Below, piece by piece: positions 1-6,049 of a stretch of 18,369 nt of DNA. The notes under the pieces were generated by a model. It was not told where the DNA came from. It made no database searches and saw only the letters and a program-made list of their open reading frames with translations. The stretch spans positions 1 through 18,369 of the forward strand of contig JBKEDE010000054.1 of assembly GCA_047975265.1 (NCBI GenBank). Reading direction: 5' to 3'. Origin of the DNA: UJ101 sp047975265. GTDB taxonomy: Bacteria > Bacteroidota > Bacteroidia > Flavobacteriales > UJ101. Every line of letters begins with the position of its first letter. The stretch's first letter is position 1. Both the position numbers and the translations under genes were made by a program.

Positions 1-9
1 AAAACGTAG

Positions 10-81
10 AGCCAATGACGAGAATTGAACTCGTGACCTCTTCCTTACCAAGGAAGAGCTCTACCACTGAGCTACATCGGC
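10..81 (-). tRNA. tRNA-Thr(GGU)
   Basis: The reverse complement folds as a 72-nt cloverleaf. The acceptor stem GCCGATG/CATTGGC has one G-U pair, the T arm contains GTTCAAT, and the anticodon loop TTGGTAA sits between CTTCC and GGAAG, giving anticodon GGT. The discriminator base is T and CCA is not encoded. It is the last of the four clustered tRNAs in transcription order. In the homologous E. coli cluster this position directly precedes tufB. Confidence 0.96.
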
Positions 82-120
82 TTATACAACACCTATGCCG
101 GCCTTTTGTTATAAAAATTG

Positions 121-193
121 AGCGGGAAACGGGACTCGAACCCGCAACATTCAGCTTGGAAGGCTGATGCTCAACCAATTGAGCTATTCCCGC
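121..193 (-). tRNA. tRNA-Gly(UCC)
   Basis: The reverse complement is a 73-nt cloverleaf with acceptor stem GCGGGAA/TTCCCGC. The anticodon stem TCAGC/GCTGA encloses loop CTTCCAA, giving anticodon TCC. The discriminator is T and no CCA is encoded. It lies third in the Thr-Tyr-Gly-Thr cluster. The 39-nt gap to tRNA-Thr(GGU) has no promoter that I can see, so the two are probably processed from one transcript. Confidence 0.96.
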
Positions 194-227
194 CTTTTAT
201 TCAATTTAAAAACATTTAAACTGAATG

Positions 228-310
228 TGGGAGGAGCAGGATTCGAACCTGCGAAGGTAAAAACCAACAGATTTACAGTCTGTCCTCGTTGGCCGCTTGA
301 GTATCCTCCC
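228..310 (-). tRNA. tRNA-Tyr(GUA)
   Basis: The reverse complement is an 83-nt class II tRNA with acceptor stem GGGAGGA/TCCTCCC, a long variable arm and T-arm GTTCGAATC. The anticodon stem ACAGA/TCTGT encloses loop CTGTAAA, giving anticodon GTA. The discriminator is A and no CCA is encoded. A complete Bacteroidetes-type promoter lies just upstream at 324-354, so this gene and those after it may also be transcribed independently of tRNA-Thr(UGU). Confidence 0.96.
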
Positions 311-323
311 TTAAAAAGCTTTG

Positions 324-354
324 CAAAATTATAAAAAACCTACAATTTAACAAA
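324..354 (-). promoter_or_regulatory. Internal promoter before tRNA-Tyr
   Basis: On the minus strand there is a TTTG box (plus 351-354), a spacer of exactly 19 nt, and TAATTTTG (plus 324-331). This matches the Bacteroidetes primary-sigma consensus TTTG-N19-TAnnTTTG. The predicted start is near 320, about 10 nt before the tRNA-Tyr 5' end. It would drive Tyr-Gly-Thr and probably the following gene without tRNA-Thr(UGU). Confidence 0.7.
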
Positions 355-376
355 AGTTTTTCCAATTTTAAACAAG

Positions 377-450
377 AGCCGATGGAGGGACTCGAACCCA
401 CGACCTGCTGATTACAAATCAGCTGCTCTAGCCAGCTGAGCTACATCGGC
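377..450 (-). tRNA. tRNA-Thr(UGU)
   Basis: The reverse complement is a 74-nt cloverleaf with acceptor stem GCCGATG/CATCGGC, D arm TAGCTCAGCTGGCTAGAGC and T arm GGGTTCGAGTCCC. The anticodon stem GCTGA/TCAGC encloses loop TTTGTAA, giving anticodon TGT. The discriminator is T and CCA is not encoded. It is the first gene of the cluster and follows a well-formed promoter at 504-534. Confidence 0.96.
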
Positions 451-475
451 TTATTTTTTCTAAAAACAAAAAGAA

Positions 476-503
476 CAACCGCACTATACAATTAATGCGG
501 TTG
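476..503 (-). repeat. Inverted repeat at tRNA operon start
   Basis: An 8-bp perfect inverted repeat, CAACCGCA/TGCGGTTG, has a 12-nt loop and directly abuts the -7 element of the tRNA promoter. With the start site predicted near 500, at least CCGCA/TGCGG would fold at the very 5' end of the transcript, followed by a U-rich stretch. It could be a leader hairpin affecting processing or attenuation, or a DNA operator at +1. The function is not shown by sequence. Confidence 0.5.
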
Positions 504-534
504 CAAAGGTAATACCTTTTATTATTTCTACAAA
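504..534 (-). promoter_or_regulatory. Main promoter of the tRNA operon
   Basis: On the minus strand there is TTTG (plus 531-534), a 19-nt spacer, and TACCTTTG (plus 504-511), a perfect match to the Bacteroidetes consensus TTTG-N19-TAnnTTTG. The predicted transcription start is near 500, about 50 nt before tRNA-Thr(UGU). It is one of the two best-formed promoters in the window. Confidence 0.8.
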
Positions 535-674
535 TGTTTTTTTAGTTTTTTTATTGACCTATTTTTACACCGTAAAAATCATTCAAAATAGAGTGGATTA
601 TTCCTTTTCAAATACGCTTTATAAGTACAATTATTGTGTAGAATAATATCCTTGTATTATATTTTTTAACAATT
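535..674. other. AT-rich intergenic stretch
   Basis: This gap lies between the tRNA operon promoter and the end of the carbonic anhydrase gene. I see no ORF. It contains an 8-bp stem with a 3-nt loop, ATTTTTAC/GTAAAAAT, at 561-579. That stem is not followed by a T-run on either strand, so I do not call it a terminator. No convincing terminator for the carbonic anhydrase gene was found. Confidence 0.4.
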
Positions 675-1241
675 TTACAAAAAATCTATTTTTCCTGAAT
701 GTAGATTATAATAAGCAGGAATAATTTTTACTTTTCCTTGCTCTACAGCTTTTTTAATGATTATTGACCTGTTTTTTAATTCTTCAACATTCATCTCTGC
801 ATTCTTTTTTACAATATCATTTAGTTCAGCACCTTTATTAGAAGCTGCTATTGCTGGTGTAATATGAGATAACAAATGATTTAAATTGTATCCGTTATCA
901 CCTCCTTGTATGGCTGCTGTTACAGCTCCACAATTTTGATGCCCCAACACTACAATAACCTCGGAAGCTAAATGAGCCACTGCATATTCAATACTTGCTA
1001 TCGAAGAGCTGTTTGCTACATTTCCTGCTACTCTGACTACAAACAACTCTCCTAAACCTGAATCAAAAGCTAATTCAGGAACTACACGACTATCAGCACA
1101 ACTTAAAATAATTGCCTTTGGGGCTTGCCCTATTGTTAATTTTTCACGACGTGTACTATCTTGTAATTTTCCGTCCAGCTTGTCTGCTACAAATCTTTGA
1201 TTACCTTCTTTTAGACGTTGTATTACTTCTTCAATTGCCAT
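675..1241 (-). CDS. Beta-class carbonic anhydrase
   Basis: This is a predicted cytoplasmic zinc enzyme that interconverts CO2 and bicarbonate. The 188-residue length is normal for small bacterial beta-carbonic anhydrases. The diagnostic motifs are present: CADSR, with zinc ligand Cys48 and the Asp50-Arg52 dyad, and GHQNCGA, with ligands His101 and Cys104. N-terminal LKEGNQRFV is also typical. There is no signal peptide. I chose the ATG at 1241; a TTG eight codons upstream would extend the ORF but adds nothing conserved. Upstream there is only a weak -7-like TATTTTAG, about 13 nt before the ATG. The gene is divergent from ridA, with a 9-bp dyad between them. The family assignment is secure; the physiological role (bicarbonate supply, pH) is inferred. 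Confidence 0.95.
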   Translation of the reverse strand: MAIEEVIQRLKEGNQRFVADKLDGKLQDSTRREKLTIGQAPKAIILSCADSRVVPELAFDSGLGELFVVRVAGNVANSSSIASIEYAVAHLASEVIVVLGHQNCGAVTAAIQGGDNGYNLNHLLSHITPAIAASNKGAELNDIVKKNAEMNVEELKNRSIIIKKAVEQGKVKIIPAYYNLHSGKIDFL

Positions 1242-1269
1242 ATTATATTTTTTACTAAAATACAATTTT

Positions 1270-1291
1270 TATGTTTTAATCCTAAAACATA
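1270..1291. promoter_or_regulatory. Dyad between divergent genes
   Basis: A perfect 9-bp inverted repeat, TATGTTTTA/TAAAACATA, with a 4-nt centre (ATCC) lies between carbonic anhydrase (-) and ridA (+). It sits 29 nt upstream of the carbonic anhydrase ATG and roughly 35-57 nt upstream of the ridA ATG. That is a plausible position for a regulator acting on both promoters. Chance occurrence in AT-rich DNA cannot be excluded. Confidence 0.45.
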
Positions 1292-1315
1292 TATTATAAT
1301 TCTTTTCTTTTTTAA

Positions 1316-1323
1316 TATATTTG
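1316..1323 (+). promoter_or_regulatory. Putative -7 element of ridA
   Basis: TATATTTG matches TAnnTTTG exactly. It ends only 3 nt before the ridA ATG at 1327, so transcription would start at or next to the start codon and give a leaderless mRNA. No TTTG box is present about 19 nt upstream, so the call is tentative. Confidence 0.4.
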
Positions 1324-1326
1324 AGT

Positions 1327-1701
1327 ATGAAAATAGTTAATACACCACACGCACCAACAGCCATAGGTCCTTATAGCCAAGCTATTAAATCTAATGGTTT
1401 TATTTTTTGTTCAGGGCAAATCCCTCTAATTCCCCAAACCATGAAATTAGTAGGACACAATATTGTGGAACAAACTCAACAAGTTTTACAAAACTTAGAT
1501 GCCGTTTTACAAGAAGCCGGGTCTTCTAAAAGCAAAGTCGTTAAAACCACTATTTTTTTAGCTGATTTTGATGATTTTTCTGCCGTAAACAAATTGTATG
1601 AAAACTACTTTGAAAATCATAAACCTGCTCGTTCGACAGTTGAAGTCAGCCGTTTGCCCAAAAATGTATTAATCGAAATAGAGTGTATTGCATTAGAATA
1701 A
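1327..1701 (+). CDS. ridA: RidA-family enamine/imine deaminase
   Basis: This 124-residue RidA/YjgF/UK114 protein is predicted to be a cytoplasmic homotrimer. The family hydrolyses reactive 2-aminoacrylate and other enamine/imine intermediates released by PLP enzymes such as threonine dehydratase. Conserved features are AIGPYSQA (residues 12-19, with Tyr16), CSGQIP (28-33), Arg102 in ARSTVEV (the substrate carboxylate-binding arginine of the family), and Glu117 in the C-terminal IEIECIA segment. The ATG at 1327 places the N-terminus in family register; an in-frame TTG two codons earlier is possible but less likely. The gene is monocistronic and converges on the RND permease, with a 41-nt gap in which I see no clear terminator. 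The exact substrate cannot be read from sequence. Confidence 0.94.
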   Translation: MKIVNTPHAPTAIGPYSQAIKSNGFIFCSGQIPLIPQTMKLVGHNIVEQTQQVLQNLDAVLQEAGSSKSKVVKTTIFLADFDDFSAVNKLYENYFENHKPARSTVEVSRLPKNVLIEIECIALE

Positions 1702-1742
1702 TCTGTACTTTCTTTCTTCATAGATATTAAAGAATAACCGTA

Positions 1743-4700
1743 TTATTTTCCATTTTTAAACAATAAAGCAAACATTACCGGAACAAAGATTAATGTAATC
1801 AATGTGCCGAACAATAGCCCAACCATAATAGAGGCTGCTAAAGGTTCCCACATTAATCCTCCGCCTGTATAAAGAGGAATCATTCCTAACACTGTCGTAA
1901 AGGTGGTCAATAAAATAGGTCTGAAACGTTGCAAACAAGCTTCTTTTATTGCTTCAATTAAAGGTCGTCCGTTTTTTAATTCTATATCAATTCGATCAAG
2001 CAGTACAATGGCATTATTAATCACAATACCGGCAAGAGATATAACCCCTAAAAAAGCAAAGAAACCAAAATAAGAACGTAAAAGAAGAAGTCCTAAAATC
2101 ACCCCGATAATTCCTAAAGGAATCGTCATTAAAACGATAAATGTTTTACGTACTGAATTAAACTGAATAATTAACAACATAATGATAATAAAAAAAGACA
2201 AAGGCAACCATTCGCCCACCGCTCCCATAGCTTTGGAAGATCTTTTGGTATCTCCTCCCAATTCATAAGAGTAACCTTCTGGCCACTGAGATTCCATTTG
2301 TTCTTCTAACCATGGCTTAACAACAGCCATTATTTTGCTGGCATTTCCTCCTTCTTTTATTTGAGACGAAATATTAATGCTTCGCTGTAAATCTTTACGT
2401 AATATCTTTGCAAATTGCCATTGAATACTGATTTTGGCTACTTGTGATAAAGGAACATTTTTTCCGGAATTTTGGGAGTAAATATTAATTCCCTGAAGAT
2501 CTTCAACCTTTAAATTATCATAGTTTTGATCACGCATCAAAATAACGATATTTTTATCTCCCTCTCTAAAATCTCCTGTTCCATAACCTGTTAAAGAGGT
2601 TTGTAGTGAAATAGCTATGTCTTGATTTGTAATACCGGAATTTTGTGCTGTAATAGGGTCAATATCTATAACTATTTTTTTGATTTTCGGTCCCCAATCG
2701 TCTTTAACATTTTTAGTCCCGTCTTGTTCATCCAGTTTGTTTTTTACTTGCTCGGCTATTTTAGCTAAAATTTCAGGATTTTTTCCGGAGACTTTAATCT
2801 CGATAGGGATTCCTCCTCCTCCACTTCCAAGACGTTTTACTTTTATATCCGCACTAGGAAAATTTTCAAAAGCAAAACGATCTATTTTATTGATAACGTA
2901 TCCGTTATCATCACCCGAAGAGGTATTAACCAACATGTGGGCGTAATTGGAGTTTGCTTCATCAGGACGGTATCCCAAATCGTACGATTCAGGACCTTCT
3001 CCGACAAAAGCAGACCAATCAATTACTCCACGGGTTATGGAATCATTTAACTTTAAATTCTTTGTTAAATAATCTTCAATTGTTTCAACCACTTCTTGTG
3101 TCCGCTCGATTTTTGTTCCTTGAGGAAGGTTAATATCAACGGTAATTAAGTTACGCTCCGAATCGGGAAAGAAAACAAAAGAGATATAATTAAATAAGAA
3201 CAAAGATCCTACAAAAGCTCCTATAATAACAATTATAGTTGTTTTTTTGAATTTTAAACTAAAGTTGATTAATTTCTTGTATTTTTCTTTTAAATAACTA
3301 ATAATCCGATCAACCAAGCTGGGATTCTTTTCTTGTCCATCATTGCTTTTTAAGAAAAAGAAGCACAATAAAGTAATCATCGTGAGTGATAATAACCAAG
3401 AGGCTATTAATGCAATAGAAATTACAACAAACAAAGGTCCTACAATATCTCCCATAACCGATTCAGCCAAATAGAATGATAGAAAGGCAACCGAAGTCGT
3501 TAAAGTAGAAATCAATAAAGGAACAAACAATTCGTTACAAGCCTCAACAGCAGCATCGTATTTTGATTTTCCTTCCTCGATTTTTACCAAAATCGTTTCA
3601 GAAACTACTACGCCATTATCAACCATCATACCTAAAGCCATAATTAAAGCAGCCAGAGAAACTTGGTTGATACCGGTCATAAGCGTTCCCATTACCAAAA
3701 AAGTTGCCAAAATTACCATTGGAACTAAGCTTGCAATAATGAATCCGGTTCTAAATCCTAAGAAAATAAGCATGACTACCAGTACTAAAGCAATCGTTTG
3801 GATTAAATTGTTTACAAAATTATCTACCTCTTTATTAACATAATAATCAAGAGAGGAAAGTCGTTTCAACTCAAGACCTAAGGGAAGTCTGGCATTAATT
3901 TCAACTATTTTTTGATCTACGGCTTCTCCAAGATTTACGATATTGGCATTATCCTTTAACGATACTGATAGGGCAAGAGCCCTTTTACCATCTACTTTAA
4001 TAATTTGTGTAGCCGGTGTTTGATAACCTCGCGTAACGGTTGCTATATCTTCTAAATACAATATTTGACCATTTTCAGATTTGACAATTGTACGCTTTAA
4101 ATCCTCCAATCTGTCAAAATTACCTGTGGGTTCAACAATAATTCGTTCTTTATCGACATTTATCTCACCGCCCGAATATAATATATTAGTACTTCCTATA
4201 ATATTTTTTAATTGAGAGGCTGTCAGACCGTATTTTGCCAATTGGGCATTATCGTATTCAACAAATATTTCTTCGGTTTGGTCTCCTCCAATTTCAACTT
4301 TTGCGGCATCTTCAAGTGCAATAAACTCATCTCTGAGATCATCTGCTAAATCTTTCATATAAGCGTAAGAATAATCCATTTCGCCTACGCTGTTATTATC
4401 TGAAGTTAATCCCAACATAATTCCATAGACCACTCCTACATCATCGTCTTTTAACTGATATTGAACTCCGGAAGGGAACTTAATTTCATCAAGTTTACGG
4501 CGAATCCGATCCCAAATAGATTGTAATTTATCAGGAGGTACTTCATCTTTTAAAGTTATGGTAACTACTGAAAGTCCTGTTCTGGATTGTGAGTTTAATT
4601 CATCCAATTCAGCAATTTCTTGTACTTTTTCTTCAATTTTTTCCGTAACCAAACTTTCTACCCTTTGAGGTCCTGCTCCTGAAAATTGAGCAACAACCGT

Positions 4701-4835
4701 TGCTACACGCACAGTATAGGGAGGCATACTATCTTGAGGCAAGCCTTTATACATCGTCATTCCCATAATGCCAATCACAACAAATAATGCAATGGCAACC
4801 CGACTTTTATTTATAGCAAACTCTGTTAAATTCAT
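1743..4835 (-). CDS. RND efflux transporter, inner-membrane permease
   Basis: This full-length 1030-residue AcrB/HAE-1-like pump is predicted to have 12 transmembrane helices with two large periplasmic loops, and to be driven by the proton gradient. TM1 is at about 12-30, TM2-TM4 at about 343-415, and the second half repeats this from about residue 535. In TM4 the proton-relay segment reads VDNG: Asp406 matches AcrB Asp407, but the next position is Asn407 instead of AcrB Asp408. In TM10 the segment INNA puts Asn940 where AcrB has Lys940. The divergence may be typical of this RND branch. It is the third gene of an operon: the membrane-fusion gene ends 18 nt upstream and the TolC-like gene comes first. 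Substrates (drugs, bile salts, metals, lipids) cannot be predicted. It converges with ridA. Confidence 0.95.
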   Translation of the reverse strand: MNLTEFAINKSRVAIALFVVIGIMGMTMYKGLPQDSMPPYTVRVATVVAQFSGAGPQRVESLVTEKIEEKVQEIAELDELNSQSRTGLSVVTITLKDEVPPDKLQSIWDRIRRKLDEIKFPSGVQYQLKDDDVGVVYGIMLGLTSDNNSVGEMDYSYAYMKDLADDLRDEFIALEDAAKVEIGGDQTEEIFVEYDNAQLAKYGLTASQLKNIIGSTNILYSGGEINVDKERIIVEPTGNFDRLEDLKRTIVKSENGQILYLEDIATVTRGYQTPATQIIKVDGKRALALSVSLKDNANIVNLGEAVDQKIVEINARLPLGLELKRLSSLDYYVNKEVDNFVNNLIQTIALVLVVMLIFLGFRTGFIIASLVPMVILATFLVMGTLMTGINQVSLAALIMALGMMVDNGVVVSETILVKIEEGKSKYDAAVEACNELFVPLLISTLTTSVAFLSFYLAESVMGDIVGPLFVVISIALIASWLLSLTMITLLCFFFLKSNDGQEKNPSLVDRIISYLKEKYKKLINFSLKFKKTTIIVIIGAFVGSLFLFNYISFVFFPDSERNLITVDINLPQGTKIERTQEVVETIEDYLTKNLKLNDSITRGVIDWSAFVGEGPESYDLGYRPDEANSNYAHMLVNTSSGDDNGYVINKIDRFAFENFPSADIKVKRLGSGGGGIPIEIKVSGKNPEILAKIAEQVKNKLDEQDGTKNVKDDWGPKIKKIVIDIDPITAQNSGITNQDIAISLQTSLTGYGTGDFREGDKNIVILMRDQNYDNLKVEDLQGINIYSQNSGKNVPLSQVAKISIQWQFAKILRKDLQRSINISSQIKEGGNASKIMAVVKPWLEEQMESQWPEGYSYELGGDTKRSSKAMGAVGEWLPLSFFIIIMLLIIQFNSVRKTFIVLMTIPLGIIGVILGLLLLRSYFGFFAFLGVISLAGIVINNAIVLLDRIDIELKNGRPLIEAIKEACLQRFRPILLTTFTTVLGMIPLYTGGGLMWEPLAASIMVGLLFGTLITLIFVPVMFALLFKNGK

Positions 4836-4853
4836 CCTTTTAGAAGCTTAAAA

Positions 4854-6038
4854 TTATTCAGATTCTTGAAATAGTTTAACAACAATTCCATCTCGTAAAA
4901 CATTGAGTCCTGCAGCAGCAACAATTTGACCTGCTTGTAACCCTTCTTTTACTTCAAAACCTTTATCGGTCAACGAACCTACCTTTATCGGTATGCGTTT
5001 GACAATAACTTTATTTTTTTCATCCGTTTTGTTGAGCAAATACACATAATTTCCTTGATCATCTTCTCCTACGGCACCTGGTGGGACAACGATTGCTGAT
5101 TTTGCACTTAAATTATCCGTAAACTCAAAAGTTACATCAGCAGGCATTCCCGGACGTATCCGATCGTCGGATTCTACTAAACGAATCGTAACCGTATAAG
5201 TAGAACCTGAAGAGCTGTACCCTACTTCAAAGACTTTTCCTGCAAAAACCTTATCGGGAATAACTGAAAAACGGACAGCAACTTCCTGATCTTTTTTTAT
5301 TTGAGCAATTCCTATTTCAGGGATGCCCACTTCAATTTCAGGATTTTTTTCAGAGGATAAAACCATAACCGTATTTCCTTGTGAAACCGCTTCGTTCTGC
5401 TCTGCATTCACTGCTGAAATAATGCCATCAAAAGGAGCTTTTAAACGTGTATAAGAAACTTGGTTTCCGGCAGATTGGGTAGCACTCCCAGATGCAGAGG
5501 CTTGTGCTCTTGCTGCGACAACTTGAGCTTTTGCTGCATTGTATGAAGATAAGGTCGCTTCATAATTAGCCTTTGATTGCTCAAATTCATTTAAAGAAAC
5601 ACTATTGGTTTCATATAACTTTTCATATCGAGCATAATTTGATTTTGCCACAATGTAATTAGCTTCTGAACTTTTAAGGTTTGCTTCAGCATTTTTAATT
5701 TGTGCAAGAGAGCTTTTTTCTGAAGCAGAAGATTGTGTATAATTCACTTTAAAGTCCGTCGGATCTAACGTAATCAAAATCTGTCCTTTTTTTACACGGT
5801 CACCAACTTTAGCCAACCGTTTATTTATAGTTCCCGAGACACGAAAACTCAAAGCAGCTTCTTCTTGAGCTTTTGCCAAGCCTGAATACGTATAATAGCC
5901 TACTAAATTAGATGTTTTGATTTCAACGTATTTAACTGGTTGAACTGGTTCAACTGTTTCTTTTTTTTCTTTACTGCACGAAAACAACAATAAAGTTACG
6001 ATTATTAAAAATACATTTGCTATTTTTATATTTTTCAT
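4854..6038 (-). CDS. RND efflux periplasmic adaptor (lipoprotein)
   Basis: This 394-residue HlyD/AcrA-type membrane-fusion protein links the inner-membrane RND pump to the outer-membrane channel. It begins with a lipoprotein signal, hydrophobic stretch LIIVTLLLF then lipobox FSC with Cys21, so it should be lipid-anchored. The two lipoyl half-motifs are at about 62-92 (RVSGTI...VGDRVKKGQIL) and 194-227 (TRLKAPFDGIIS). They flank an Ala/Ser/Gln-rich alpha-helical hairpin at about 100-192, and beta-barrel and membrane-proximal domains follow. An insertion rich in Ala, Ser and Gln at the end of the hairpin (about 178-192) is low complexity. It is the middle gene of the operon: 11 nt after the TolC-like gene and 18 nt before the permease, so almost certainly co-transcribed. 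Confidence 0.94.
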   Translation of the reverse strand: MKNIKIANVFLIIVTLLLFSCSKEKKETVEPVQPVKYVEIKTSNLVGYYTYSGLAKAQEEAALSFRVSGTINKRLAKVGDRVKKGQILITLDPTDFKVNYTQSSASEKSSLAQIKNAEANLKSSEANYIVAKSNYARYEKLYETNSVSLNEFEQSKANYEATLSSYNAAKAQVVAARAQASASGSATQSAGNQVSYTRLKAPFDGIISAVNAEQNEAVSQGNTVMVLSSEKNPEIEVGIPEIGIAQIKKDQEVAVRFSVIPDKVFAGKVFEVGYSSSGSTYTVTIRLVESDDRIRPGMPADVTFEFTDNLSAKSAIVVPPGAVGEDDQGNYVYLLNKTDEKNKVIVKRIPIKVGSLTDKGFEVKEGLQAGQIVAAAGLNVLRDGIVVKLFQESE

Positions 6039-6049
6039 TCTAAAACTTT

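Noticed and set aside
561..579. Perfect 8-bp hairpin ATTTTTAC/GTAAAAAT as a terminator
   Set aside because: Neither strand has a T-run after the stem, the stem is almost all A-T, and it lies about 100 nt beyond the carbonic anhydrase stop. Likely chance in AT-rich DNA.
1242..1265. Longer carbonic anhydrase start (TTG, eight more codons)
   Set aside because: The added residues are not like the family N-terminus, the start is a TTG, and the ATG at 1241 begins right before the conserved LKEGNQRF region.
1702..1742. Terminator between convergent ridA and RND permease genes
   Set aside because: I could not find a stable stem followed by a T-run; only short AT-rich partial repeats occur.
2680..2946. 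Plus-strand ORF opposite the RND permease
   Set aside because: It is antisense to a conserved, intact permease gene, and its Pro/Ser-rich composition reflects the Gly-rich codons opposite.
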